Source: Apteryx mantelli
Taxonomy: Eukaryota; Chordata; Aves; Apterygiformes; Apterygidae
Length of the DNA stretch: 64,000 nucleotides
Reading direction: 5' to 3'
Assembly (NCBI RefSeq): GCF_036417845.1
Contig: NC_089978.1
Location: forward strand, 128,184,183-128,248,182
This document shows positions 14,001-29,000 of this stretch, piece after piece. The position numbers and the translations under genes are program-made. Position 1 is the first letter of the stretch, and every line of letters begins with the position of its first letter. The notes under the pieces are model-generated. The model had not been told where the DNA came from and ran no database searches. It worked only from the letters and a program-made list of their open reading frames with translations.

Positions 14001-17000
14001 TCCCTTTATTACTCACTGGAATGGATTTAATGTGTGGAACAACATGGAATACCTTCAGAGAATGCCCTTAAATGCAAAAATAATATTCACATCCTATACA
14101 GCTAACCTGAAAATTTTCTTACCTTGAAAGAGCCATCATTTTGGCCTTAGTTACTGTAAATCCTGCATTAATAATGATATCAATTAATTCTCCCATCTTG
14201 GGTGCTGCATCAGGTTTAATCAGAGCCAGCGTTCTGGGGAAAAAAAAAGAGAAGAGAAATACAGCTAACACTACTTTCCTTGGAGCACTTAGTCAGACAA
14301 AAAGCATCACATCAAAGAGAAAAATTCTGCCACAGTCAAGCATCTTCATCCCAGTGTCTCATCAATTTCCTCGATGTCCTTGAATGCCTGTTCAAGACAT
14401 TATTCTGATAAGGACAAGTTTTGCACATTACGATTTCCTCAGCTTTCTACCCCAGTTAACCTATAATGTTCCACCAGCAACTGCTATTTACCCACTCCTC
14501 CCTTCGCTCTCAGGGCTAACAATCTGATCACTTTCTGCCTTAGCTAATGTACCCCTCTACTCCACAGCAACAGCTACCTTTTTCCTTCACACTGCCTAAA
14601 CTGAACTCAAAGCAACTGTACTCAACCTGAAGTTCACTGCTTTTCTTTCAGACCTGAGAAAGTCCTTGCACACCTGAAAACTTAATGTTTCCTTCATCTG
14701 CTGTTAGCCCAAACTGATGGTCTTCTCCTAGAATCCACACTCTTTAAGACCTAAATTTGCTTTATATGTGCAGTTTGTCTGAGAGATACTGTTCAGGGAT
14801 TTCAGTCTCAGGAATTCAAGAAAACTTCTAAAATTGATAACTTCACAGTCTTATAAATAGGGGACTTTGACAACAAGATAGCTATTAGATAGATATTAGT
14901 TTTATGGTGCATGCAAAATATGAGGAATATTCAGTCAGAAGGAACCTTTATATATTTACTAAATTTCTGAAGCGCATCCTTCTCACGTTGCAACTGTGGA
15001 CAGTTTCTCCATGCTCCTCACTCACCACTGGCTTAGAACACAACGGATTTGTTTCCTTCTCTCTCCCTATGCTTGCTCAGCCTCCTTTTTTCTAATATGG
15101 AAATCTTTATGTACATGAAAAAAAAAATCAAGCTGTTAAACTGCCCTATTTAAAATATTGCTTAAATGTGTGCCTCTTCCATAACACTTAAAAAATAAAA
15201 TTATTATTTTATTATTACATTTAAAACATTTGGAGGCCCCAGAGAGAAGGGGGTCCCACAGTGCTTGGTACAGTACAAACACTTCTTGACATACAATTTG
15301 CATGTAAAATATCTGATACTTTTAATAGATGTAATAAAAGGTTAGAGGGAGGAGCTATTCCATCGCCTTTACTGACTGACAGCTATATTCTAAGGGAGAC
15401 CAATCCAAAAATCTCTACCCTCTCCCCCACATCCTTGTACCCAAGTACATCCTGTCTTCTCCATAATTATCTTTTTATACAGTACATTTCCCCAGGCCAG
15501 GACAGTTTTATTAGTGTGCTTTACATAGGATCAAGTATACTGTCAGCACTAAACGTATTATTAATCCAAAATAATACACACAAAAAGCAGGTCTGTAAAA
15601 AGACATTTTCTGTTTGTATGCATCTTGTGGTGAGTCAGCTTCAAATGCGCTCAGCTTACAAATCAACAGATTTATTCAACCACGTATCCCAGAGACTCCA
15701 ATTCTCTGACAATCCTAAAGAACTCTATCCATCTTTTACACTGTTTCCAATAATGAAGGCTATCCAAGATAAAATGTTTTATTGCAGTACTCTCATAAAA
15801 GAAAGGCAAATAACTGTAAATTTCTCATTTTATTTACCAGCATAGCATGGAAAACAGCCTTCAGGTTCACAGAAATATATTATAATCAGTTCAAATATGC
15901 TGAGGTTACAGGAGATGAGCAAAATTCCACTACATTTACTTTGAACCCAAAGTGACTCCAGATTGTCAAATGTTTTGGGAACAGACAGAGCGACTATCTT
16001 TTTCAGAGCAGATCTAAAAGAAGGAAGATATTAGGAAAAGGAAAAGGAAAGGGGGACATTTTGATGCATCTGATATTTCATCTGAAAGTAAGAGAAAGAC
16101 ATAGATGACCTTCAGAGCTCAGAAGCAAGCCCAGATTTCCTCAAGCAGCAGGAAGCTCATATACATAGACCTGCTTAGGCTCAGATCTGTTGGGAAATAG
16201 GACACACAAACAGACTGATGGAATAAGGGTGTAGTCAGGCAGTTGCAAGAAACTTCATTAGAACAATTTTTAAAAAGTACAGCTCCCCTCAGATGAGTAG
16301 TCCACTGTGCACATGCTTTTAGTCTACCACAGTGCGAACTAAAATGGGGTTAGCCTTATCTCCAGAAAGGCCGACCTCTGGCCCGCAGTCAATACAGTTT
16401 GCCAGCATAATTCATCAAGTCTGTGGCCCATAGCCTGTTCTCTTCTTTCCCAAGGACTTCACAGCTCCACCTCATTCTGCGATACATATCTATCATACGG
16501 CACGATGAGCCACGCGCATCAAGGCACGTGAGAGGGAGCAGCTGCGTACTAGCCAGATGAGACACGCGCACCCAGTCTAACAACGTATGACCTGCATTCG
16601 GGCATAAGAGGTTCTTGACCCTCTCATTTACCATGAACAATAAGGATCAAATCACTGGAACAAGAGCATCAGTGCATTTTGCATTTCCTTGAGGAATATT
16701 TTTTTGAATCTATGTTATTACACATGGTATTCAAGAGACACGTAAATTCAGAAATAATCTGTTCCTTATTTTTCTAATTTAAAACTTTCTAGTAAAACTA
16801 AAATTTCTAGCAATAGGTAATGAAACACTATATTATGAAGTAATTTACCTAGAAGACGTTAATACAGACTACAATGAGCAACTGTTACAACTTTTTTCCA
16901 CCGTCAGTATATAAACTGTGACACTTCAGTGAGTGCTTCTCAGAGGTATGCAGGGTAAGAAGCAGTAGAGTTCAGAATACTGAACACTGTTTCTGAGACT

Positions 17001-20000
17001 GGATTTGGATTCAAGCGCCCTATTTTTAGTTTTAATTAGCAATATGTTTCTTGTGGTTTGACATGATGCAGCCTACAAAGTACATTTTGAAACAGTTTTA
17101 TGTCTAGAAACATAGGAGAAAGAATGAAAATTAAGCTCATTTGCTTACATTTTCAGAAGGATTGTACAACAGTACTCCAATGAGTACTAAAAAACAGAAG
17201 ATGGAAACTGATCAAAGGAATGGTGCACAATGCATGCTGTGGCTAAGCACGTGAGACCTACTTATTCCTAATAATAGGACTGTTGCATGTAGAATATTTT
17301 ATGTCTCATAGGGGAGGAAACACTGATTATGTCAATGACTGGAAGCATATGAATAACACACCTAGTCAGAAAAGAATTCAAATATTTCTGGTTGCCACAA
17401 GCATTCTTATAAGATTTTTCAGGAACTGTGATGGTAACTGACTCTAAGTATAGTCAACTTAGAAGGGACACACTTGTCAGACAAGCAGTTACCTCGGGTC
17501 ACAAGTCACCCAGGATCACAAGTGAAAAACTAGAGAAACAGAAATCCCTTTCTCACACCTGTGTTTCCTTACGTGATACATTTCTAAGTAAGTGCGTGCT
17601 TACTTACCCATTTTACTCGCTGTTTGCAATGGTTCCTTACAATGCACTGGGAAAGGAGTGAGGAAGAACACTCAAATATGGCTGTAATATCTAAAAATTG
17701 ACCCAGGATGGAAGAAATGTAGGTGTAGAAACTGAAACTGCATTGAATTTTTTTTTTTTTTTTTTTTTGTAGAACAGTCTAAATAATTTTAGCCTAAATC
17801 AAGAAAAGGTCTATGCAAAAACTGGCTGTTTTTACCCAACTACTTTGTCCTCTGTGTACCTGGAGTCACGTTTGCTTGCTTTACCAACAAGAACAAGTGC
17901 CCCTCATTCAAAACAGTTGAGATTTTTGAAGTACAGTCCTCAAGCTCCCTCATGGGCACTTGCTGAGCCTGTGTGCGTGCATATTCAGTGACCAAAGCAC
18001 ATAAGAGATTTTCCAAATTTGAGCTAAAGTACAGATTGTCCTGCACAGCACAAAGGCAAGAAAAGATGAGAAAATGTTCTGCCTCAGGAAATGGTCACAG
18101 AATTATTAGCAGAAGTCCACCTACAAATTATTTTTAGGAATTATCATGCATTGCAGAAATCTTACTTTATCTACTTAACTAATCACTGCTGTAAAACCTT
18201 CTAGGAGCAGGCCAAAAGGACAAACACCTCGTAAGCAGCCACTTTCCCCAAGGGCTCTCTTAGTACAGCCCTGTTTACTCAGAGAAAGCTAGCTTCTGTG
18301 AAGAAATAGGATTTTGAGGATCTCTTGCCTGGCTGTTTAAGACGCATTAAAACTGTGTTCCTTTGGGCCATTCTGAATATGTAACACCACTTGCATATCT
18401 ATGCTATCTTTCAGCCAACATTCCTAAAATGTTTTCCAAACAGCTGACATGTCATAAATTTCCTTCCTCCCTTCTGTGGGGCGGGATAAAACCTCATCCC
18501 CTCTCCCAGGACCACTTCATTGACATCACTATAGCATTGCTGTATACAGCTATAGCTGCTCCTCTACAATAAGATGAATATGCCATTTCATTACAAGCTT
18601 CCTTTCATTGGTATGACTGCATCAACACCACAGCTTATGCTACTTTAGGCAGAGGAGGAAAAACACAACTGTAAAAGGGTAAATTGATATAAAAAAAATA
18701 TATAAGCCAAACCTAATTTCTCCAAGGCCCCACTGAGGAATAGAGAGAGTAGTCGAGTATTCAGAAGCCCTCCTCTGCTATTCTCTACTTCCTTTGCTAC
18801 TCTTCCACCCATCCCAACTCCAGCTTGGAGACAGAGTACTAGGAGAACTCCCTCTGGAAAGTTATTATGGCAATCATTTCCAAGGCAATGTTTTTGTGAG
18901 GCTAAGACAAAGATGAGTGTTAGGACTTGTAATCTTATTGAACTCTTCCTGCCTGTCTGGTTATATATACCTCTTCAAAAAGAGTTCAAAATAAGCGCAG
19001 ACAGTGGGAGGGAGAAAAAAACTAGCCAAATGGGGCTCACTGGAACATGATATCTAAGAAAATATTGCGTGCTCTTTTCAAAATATGCTGGGGCTAAACT
19101 CATCTATTTTGCAAATTCAGAAATTATCTGCACTGCAGTCAAAACAGATTTAAATCCGTTGTAAATTAATCTTATCGTCATTTTATTAAGTCTCTCCTGA
19201 TAATTTTGTTCTTGGACTCTTAGTGTTTTTTCTAAAGCAGGCCTCCCAAATGGAAAGAGATGATGACTCTTATCTTCAGACATTATAAATGAATTTTGCC
19301 TTAACAAACAAGCCTGTAGGTTTTCTTGACATTCCCATTCTATCTTTCCTGTTCTCATGCATGCCGAGTTTTGGAGATGCTGAAAAATCTCTTAGAAAAA
19401 AATCCTTCATGGGAAAAGCAATGGAGAATGGGAACAATCCTCTCTCTCATTCCTCTTCCTACTGTTTTCAATTACTACTGCTAATACAAAGTACATCTGA
19501 TTGGCAGGGCATAAACCCGTGGATCACTAGGTTTCTGCACAGCTTCCAGAGAGGCAGGTGATACAGTTCTGCAAGATTCAGTGCTTCCAAGCCGAGCACA
19601 CATGGGGGTACCACACCAATCCTGTCTCAACAGAATCCACACAACTGTAACCAAAAAGATATCACAAGGAAACTATTGCTGCCTGCCCTGGGAGAGTAAC
19701 AGCTGAACTGGACCCCAAGTTTTCTTCTTTCTCCTCTTGCTCTCCCCAGGGACCTGGAGGAGACAGCAGTTGACATCTGGGTAAGCTGCTGTTTTAAGTT
19801 TTATCGGGGGGAGGAACAATCATGGGTTTGCCCACAAGCAAGGACCACTTCGCTTTCTTCCAGCTATCAACATGTTAGATCACTTCAAGCCAGATGCAAA
19901 CTTGTTGCTAAACCCTCCTCTCCCATTCCCCCACAAACCTTCTCCTAATTCCAGCAAAGAACAACTCCTCTGAAACCCTCACCATAAAGAAATATTTCAA

Positions 20001-23000
20001 AAATTGTGTTTTCTTACCTCTCTTTGCGGCTGCCCAGCTTGCGGGCTGTATATTGATCCCCATAGTCTACTAAAGAAAGATGACGAGAAAAAATAGTAAT
20101 TTTGTTGCCCACAAATAAATCCTCAAGGTGTAAGCTGTCATACTTGGTGCGCTTCAGAAAGGTGCGATGGTTCTTCACATCATACTGCAGAGAAAAGAAG
20201 ATTAAAGCTACTATAGCAAGAGATTTAAACTGTGGGCAAACCCAGCATAACCTTTACTCTGCCTTACGAAATCTCCAAAGGTTGTGGGATTGAGTCTGAT
20301 CACTGAATTGATTTAATTCCTAGCCCTCTGAACTTGCATGTGTAGCAGAAATGCTCAGAAAATTAAACCACAATTACAAATTTGTTCCATTTAAATAGTC
20401 TTGGGCTGACAACTGTCTTTGCATTTTCTATTTTATCATTTGCTTGTGCTATTTCAATCTGTGATAAACGGTTCAGGTGCCTAGTGGGCATCTCTATCCA
20501 GTCTCACTGAAAGTTCCCCCTAACAGATCCATGCTGTTTCACAGACCAATAGCTCGCGCCAGAAACGACCATGATACATGCCATGACAGGTTTCTTCTAC
20601 AGGGCATCGTTCCAGCGATACTATGCTTTATTTGTACTGCATAAGACTCAGAATTAGGGATGGATGGATGCTTGCAGCACTGGGTTGAAAAGTTCTCTCT
20701 TACTGCCTAGAGCTGCAAGCCCAAAATGCCTGTCAGGCCAATTCAGTTGGGTGTCATCATTCTGAGCAAGAAGCAAGACGTTAATGTGCAGTTTTCTGGG
20801 TGGGCTAGCAAAGCACAAAAGGCAACCTGATGAACAGTTTCTTCTCCACTGAACATAATTAAAGATCCCTTCAGTTTCCTGGGGAAGTGGAATCCTATCA
20901 AAAGAAGAGTTTTGCCGTCTTCAGCCCAAACTTCCCCTTCCTTGTCTTGAATTGCATACGCTAATCCCCATTGTGATGGTATATAAACTAGAACGATGTT
21001 AAAAGAAACCTTCCCTTAAATTTTGGGGAAAAAATTGTGTTCAGAGCAAAATTACATACTCTTCTATGATCTAAATGTTTGAACACATTTCTCTTCTGTT
21101 TCAGGCTTGGGCTAAAAGAATCTTAAGTTTTTCCAGGATAGCCAAAACTCTGGAGATGCAGAACATACAAATTATTGTGATACTTCCTCTGCTGCAGCAG
21201 GATTACAAGGAAGAATCCTTCCCTGCTGAAACTTCTTCAGCCTTCTCATGTGCGCTCCTTCTCAATGTCCTCTATTCAAGGGAACGAAATGGCAACATGC
21301 TGAAAAAAATCATTTGAATTCAGCTATCTGGTTTTCCCTGGTCTTGGCCAGGAGTCTTATTAACTGGCTTGATCACATTAAAATTGTTCAGTATCTTGAC
21401 TAAAAAATCTGAATATTTCCTTGGTCATTTTGAGAACAGTTGCTCAAAAGGGGGTCCTCAGATATTTTTCTCTACTCCAACAGAAGATAAAGAGGAAGAT
21501 GAAGGAAAAAAAAAGACATCCACCTGCATTACATAATTCTTTAGAGTGGAACTTTGGATCTATTTAAAACATCTATTTAAAGGGCAAATGATAAGCCACA
21601 GCAGAAGAAATGTAATGCTGTTTAGATTGTTTTTTTTTCCTTCCCTTCTCTCACATTATATGTACAGGTAATTATCTGAATCAAAATAATTCTCTGCTAA
21701 GAATCTGTTCTTTTTTAAAGATTTCTTCTCACTTTTTAGGGAATCTCCTGTAGAAAGACAAGTTGTTCAGGACTTAAGAATTCCTCATGGGAGTCATTAA
21801 CTATGGAAAATTCAGAGCATTGCGCATTTCTCTGTCAAGAGCTCCAGCTTGCTCACCACAGTCACTCTCTGTCCTTGGACAAAAACCTATGCTATCTCCT
21901 GAAGGCTGCAGAGCCAGCTGGAAACTTGTTTCACTCTTCCTACTGCCACCTTCCTTCACAGGAGCAACCAAGTCATGAAGGACAGAGAAAAAAGAAAAGC
22001 AAAGCTGAGGACTAGAAAGTCTTCACATAACACAAGACTTCAACAGCTCTGTTCCACCCTCAGCTGAGGTGTGATAAAGGAGAGCTATCACTGGGGAGGT
22101 GGTAAAGGAGATGAAACATCTTTCCCATAAGCAGCGAGAAGTTAGTTCATGTCCATCATCTCCCCTCTCCTTAGATATGTTAGAGGGAAGAGCAGGAAGC
22201 CATCATTTCCCCAGGAAGATACCAAAAGATACAGAAGAACAAGGAAGTAATGAGAGAAGAAATATCACCAAGTTTCGCAAAAATTTAAAAAATCCAGAAG
22301 AGAACCCTAAATTTAATCTCTCTCCACAAACTCATCCCCAAAACTGATTTTGAGAGACACTACATAGGTGTGATATACATTTTTTCTTTTTTAATTCCAG
22401 TCTTGATCACGCACAGTCTACATACGCTCATGACTGTGCACACAGGATATTATCTTCACCAGAGAGCACGCTAGCAAAACACAACACAGTCTAACAAGCC
22501 ACAGGTGTCTGGTACAGAATGAGATAAGACAACTTAAGAACACCTTGAAAGCTCTTGGTTTTAAGACATCTAGGTGAAATGAACAACAGTTTTACCAGCC
22601 TACACATGGCTGTGTAGGATGATTATTACGGCTCCTGACTGATTAGCTAAACTGTCTCTGGGAAAAAAAAAACCCAAACCCTCAGATTTTGACAACTGTG
22701 CACACACAGACATTGAAGAAAGAACTGACTTTAAAGGGACATTATTGTGGCAGAGCTTGTTTAAACAGACTATCAGTAAAAAGTGCAAAGTGCATCTCCT
22801 CACACAGGTGTGGGCTATGGTTTCAGTGAGCAGCAGTTTGGGTAAGAAAGTACAGATTCTGCTAGCTTTCTTATTTCTGCATGTGATGCTTACAGCAGGA
22901 AAACTAAAATTCTGGATATTCACCCTTATTAATTTTATTATCAATCTAGGCCATTCTCAAATCCCTTAGGTCTTCATTAAAAATCAGAAGAGACTGGGTC

Positions 23001-26000
23001 CAACCATTCACCATTGGGACCACAAAGCCCTAGTTGGTTTATTATTATTATTATTATTATCTTTACTCTACATATTACTTTTTCATAGAGGTACCTGCTT
23101 CTGAAAACTGCTTACTTTCACCTGCACTACCAATAAACAATAGGGAGTGGCTGTACTAATCTAAAGTCAGAAAGATCTTTGCAAGCACTGCTGATGGAAA
23201 AATTTGGATGCCATTGTCTGAATCATCCTTCCTTGCATTATAACCAAATTAATAGCAGTTTACAGTTTCCTCTACTTTGATAATGCTTTTTGCATTTTAC
23301 TCTTCAGAGACTTGTGGCTTTCCATCTGAAGCTTATTCCCATTTGGAAGCTGATTCACTTTGTTTCTCATGCCATAGGTCAGTGCTGCTGAGTTTCAATA
23401 CTAAAACCCCAGTAGAGGTTAAGTAAAAACGGATTTGTGAAAACAAATCTATCCATGCCAAAATAAGCTTTCAAGAATAAATTCATAAACATGGAAGTTC
23501 TTCCACATGCTCCACTGTGAACTGATATCTTTGCTTTTCTTTTAGTTTTAGAAACAGAGCAGGAGATGCCTTAAATTACATTTTAATATCCTGGGAAATT
23601 AAAACTGTACCATAGGCAGTGGCTTGCCAATTTACAAACTGTTTAATTGGATATTATGCTTATGATAACAGGATTTTTTCTCTTATCCTTACCATTTCCA
23701 CTGATCCATCTTTTGGATAATACAGGAGCTCATATCGTCGGAATAACGAAGCATTTGGGTCATACCATTCAGCAATGAAAGCAAATCTGTCAGCTTGACT
23801 CTGGAAAAAGAAAAGTAGGGGGGAAAAGGCTATCACAGCAATCATATATGTTTTTGTATATTCAGATACACAATTAAAAAACTTCTTTGCACTTGTTATT
23901 TCCACAAGTCAAAAAATTCACTAATGAATGTTCTTCCACACTGTGCATATCATTACTAGATCTGCTTACCCCAGCAAGTGGCATTGTTTCACTTGTTAGC
24001 TACCGTCTTTTAAGTATGGTAAAAACAACATGGTAGTTCCTCAGGCAGACTCAGGCAGACTCAAAACTTATTCTCATCCCATCAACTATGAAGTCTGGAC
24101 TGTTGTAGCAGTTACTCTTGGACTTTCTAATGTTGTGAAATTGAGTCAGGTATTTATTTGTTACAAAAAGTGTGTTTGCTCACAGTTAAGCTAGAGAATC
24201 TTTACACATTTCCCACACTGCCTATAAGAAAACACTTTCCTGTTCCTGAGCAGCAATCTCTGAACTTCTGTTAACGCAGAGATAAATGTACTCAAGTTAA
24301 AGACAACGTTAGTTTGAATCATTACTTAATTTTCTCCAATTTATAAAAAGCCTAAGTAACCTGATCTCATCTTATCTGCAACTAATTTTCTGCCCTTACA
24401 AAGTGTGCCGAGAAAGCTAGACTGCAGTAATGCTCAAAGCATATGCTCACCAGTCCTCCTCCTTCTGCACTCTTCTCTTTCCCATCTAAAAATTTAGGTA
24501 CAACTGGGAGTTCAAGTTGAAGCCATGTAGGATTTATTGTCCTTCAGATTTTAGAAAACAGAGCAGCATTTCAGTTGTTTGAAAGACTGCCCACAAAGTG
24601 ATGGGACAGAAAGAGTACCCATGGGCTTCTATGACAATTCTGGAAAAGAATCATATTTTTTCCTGATGAGTACAAGCCCATAAACATACAAAACAGTGAT
24701 CTCATTTTTTTGTCAGTGCATTTTTCCTTTCACCATCTCCAGCTTAAAACTGACTTGGGACACAAGTGCTTTTGCAGGTTCTAGTCCTAACATAAGCAGC
24801 ACTGGGAAAGAATGAGATAACGAAGAACAATTTCACAATTTTACTATATGATAAAGCCTTGTATCTGTACAGTTCAAAGCATCCTGGCACATGCCCTTGC
24901 CCTACTGTCAGTTGTTATGGTACCCCTCACTGCAAAACAAAGACTTGATTATATCTCAGAAAGACTTATGCAGTGGGAGCATCACAGCGCTCAGTAAAGG
25001 CTGCAAACTCTTTTGGTTATAAATGTAAATGTCTGCGCAGTAATGAATGCATTGTTTGAACTAGCTACTTTAGAATTAACTTCTGTATTATCGCTACACT
25101 ACAGCCTTTGACATTACTTAAACTGCTGCTTTAGGTGCAAGACCCAGCACAAAACCTCTCTAGGGACTTAGCCAGCCGTGCTCGTCTTCACTGCTGCTGC
25201 CGTCATTCTAGAAATACGTAAGCTAGAACAAACATTTTCCTAAGACAAAACTCACACTCTAATCTTTTCATATAGGCATTCCCTTGGCAATAAGCAATAA
25301 TGAGAGATGGTAGGTAATAATAAATGACAGATTTCAACCTTGATCTTCAATATACTCATATTGCTGAAGACAAAACCAAGCATTTGATTGATGATTCAAT
25401 CACCATCTTGTCAATGATGCATGTTACAAAGGACCATTCTGAAGTAGTTCTCTACCAAAGAGGTTGTCTAAAAAGAAAAACAGTCTCTTGTTTTAAAGAA
25501 TAATACCTCCAGAAATTGAATAGTGAGGTATGAAATAAAAAAGCATGCACTGTCCTTAATCAATGCTTCCTCATAACACATAGCAGGACATATAAAACAG
25601 TAAGACAAAATTGCACTACTTTATGTCATAGTAATTATTTTATACTGTTGCATCACTTTCAAATACGCTTTCTAGGTAGCAGTAGCACAAATTTCAAAAT
25701 TTCCACATGCTTACTTGTCTCAGGCAAGTAACATATTTATATGAATGAGCAAAGAAAACACCATTAGATTTTTAATTTAGTCGTCAGCATCTTCATGGTT
25801 ACAGTGAGTAACTACATTGTGCATCGTGTCTGGTGAGGATTTTGTCTGCCTTTTTTCTTTTAACAAAACCTTGGTTTCAAGCTGCCTTTGAAATTAATTT
25901 TCTAGGATCTTACTCAATGTCTGAGCTATTCATATTTATTATTCAGCAGGCCACTGCCTTTTATTCATCTGAATGGCAGAAATGACTATTCTGTATTATC

Positions 26001-29000
26001 TTCTTTTAGCATGGTAAGGAAAGACAAAGTAATAAACGCTACTTTGATTTGAAAAACACTGCTGAGCTAACCCTCAATGCCCAATAATGGAAGCAATGAG
26101 CAGTAAAATTTGAATGGATTATTATTTTATATGTGGAAAATATGGAGAGCTAATAGTTTTCTAAGGTGATTCAACAAAGTCTGGAAAGCTTGTCCTGGGT
26201 CAGAATTACAATTTCCTCTGCTTTATGGACATAAATTTACCACAGTAGATATTTTTTCAAATGCACGGAACACAGTATTAACAGAAAACAACAGCTTATG
26301 GGAAACTCTGTAAAAAATAATTGGAAACTGATTGTGTTTGTGAACAGGCAGATTGTTTCAGAAGAACACACTGCAAAGTGAAGGAATTCAACCTTAAAAG
26401 CAACTTGAAGATCCTGGGAAACAAGTGTAATGTAAAAGAGAACAGGTCTGTAATTCCTCTATTGCAGATTTATGCAAATAGTCTTCTAACAGACAGACAA
26501 GAATCTTGAATGCAATCATGACATGGAATAAAGCGAACACACTCTGGTGAGCCATTCCCAGGCATCGCTGTAACATTGTCCCTCCAAGCTACCAAAAACA
26601 TCAACCAATTTAAAATCATAAGCTTAATAAAGCAGGTATATGTTAAGCTCATAATACATGCTTCTTTTTAAATGAGAACTGAGACTTTCATTTAATCATT
26701 TAATTCAGGAGTAGGATTTTGAAGGCAAAAGCAAACACAAACAACATTTCACTTCCCATCAAATATCATAAGGATTACAATAAAATACTAAGTCTTTGCA
26801 ATCCTGAAACTACCTTTCATGAATATTTACTTTCATCTGCCATTAAAGTGCTCCATCAACAGAACTAGCAGAGCAGAAAACTATCTTATGCACTCTTCCA
26901 CCAGTGTGTCCCAAACTGAAGTTTGGAGGGGAGTCTCAAAGATGAGAATGTACTATCCATGCTACGTTTAATCCTTGGTTTCTGTTCATCCTTCTAACAA
27001 AGGAAATTTGCAAAGAAAACATTGTCCAGAAGGGACTGATTACAGACTATCTTGTAGACAGTAGCATGTTCAATATACCACACTGCTCTGGGTCAGCACT
27101 GAGTCCTGAAAGTGAAAGATTTCAGTCCTGGACCAGACAGAGTCCTGCCACCCCATTCCTTGCAGTAACGGCTGAAACGCATTGATCACTAGTCAAATCA
27201 CTGTGAGCAGCTAAAGTAACAATAATTCAAGTAAATCTATGAATACTTTACAACTCAAAATTCTCCCTCTAAAACATAAGTTTCCAGGCATTTCTGTATC
27301 TGTATCCTCATCACAACTACACTTAGCCTCTGCTACTATGACTACATAACTAACCAAGCAATTCCTAATCAGACCGAAGTAACTTGATTTTTCATAAGAG
27401 TTTTCACATCAGTGGAAAAATTACTAGTATTAAAAAACCCAGTAGCAACTGTGTGCTTTATATTTATATACTGGCAGTTCTAGAGTTGCTGCATTTAGTT
27501 CACTTCTTTTACAGCCCCTACTCACAATAAACTCCAGGGCCACTGAGAACAGTGATGTCAGGATTTCACCTACTGCGAAGATGGAAAGAATAATCTTTCT
27601 CTTTCTTCATTCTTTCACAAGCTGCAGGGAAAAACAGTTTGATTCACTTCTAGGTTTTGCTAGTTTAGCTTTGTTTGTTTATATTTGTATGTGTGAATAT
27701 GCAGTGGGAAGGTGTGTTGCATGTCTCTGTGCACATGTGAAACATTTACTGAGAGAAGGCTGAATAAAACAAATTAAATTCTGTACTTAGTTCTGGTAGG
27801 GAGGGAGGTAATGGTCATTCTTAGCTAGCACGAGGCTACGTTCTGAAAGCTAAATCCAAGCATGTATGAAAGAACTGTGTTCACAATCCTCTGCTGCAGA
27901 GGGAGATGGTTCAGCTGCTATGTAGCTGCTGAGAAAGCTCATAACCAGAAAGCTGAACGCTTCAGAACCTGGACAGGAAACGATCTTGTCCTGGAAAAAC
28001 TGGAGACTTCCAAAAGGCTTCTGTTCTATGGGAAGACCAAAGGAGATTTTTCAAAGCTTTTCACAAGGAATAGCAGAACAGTAAAATAGCACCTCAGGGA
28101 GGAAGGAACTTAGATGGAAAGGCAGAGAAACAAGATCATCCCTCCAGTCTGAACTAGGCAGAAATGTATCTGAACATGGTTGGCCCAGCTTCAAGCTGTC
28201 TGCTGACTACCACAGTATTTTACTATTCTGAGGTGCACAAGTCTGGCCTTTTCCTCTAGTTTTGTCTAGAAATCTCATCCTAGAGTTTCTCTTAATATGG
28301 AAATAGCAAGGAATCAGGAGCTAGGGAATTAATTTTCTAGTGGTCATATGCACTTTTAGGCTCATCACAGACTAAGGGAGGGGTATTTAGATGATTCCCC
28401 TTGTTATTAAATGGACAACAAATTTTTACTAAAATTTTGCTAAAATCAGTACTATTTCTTCCCTCTAGTAAGTATGAAGTTAATATTTTTCTGCTAGTTT
28501 GCCACTTTATGCCTTTGAGCTGTAACCTCTGTGATCTGTAATTGACTGGGAACAGCCAGCTGTGCTTAGTTATCAGCCTGCAATGCATTATGACCCTTTT
28601 AGCTTACTACTCAAGAAGATTTCACATGAAACAGTATCAAAATATTTCTTAAAATTAGGAAAGCCCTGATGTTTCTAGAGATAGCAAGTGCATCTTTATG
28701 CTCTGTTGGCTGTCTCTATTCAGGCCATCACATGCTACCAGGAACTTCACCCTGAATGAAATATTTGATACTGGCTCATGGCCTGTTGCCCAAATATTTA
28801 CAAGTTTAGGAGTCACAAAGAGTATCACTAGGTTGTAAGTGGGAAGCTTCATGCCTACTGCTTCTTTGATCTACTCAGTGACTGAGTTACTTTGAAACAG
28901 GATCAGAGAGAGAAAGAATCAAAGGGCCTGAATCAACTCCCAATGAAGCAATAAAAAGACTGCACAGACATCAGCAGAAGCTGGACTAGAGCCAAAAAGA

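Larger units (their letters stand above)
14234..20017 (-). other. NME7: NME7 intron 3
   Basis: 5.8 kb intron. It contains a possible SINE tail at 15.23-15.30 kb, a 194-codon plus-strand open frame (15261-15845) without recognisable similarity, the CpG-rich pocket at 16.33-16.62 kb and a T21 run at 17748-17768. Confidence 0.8.
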
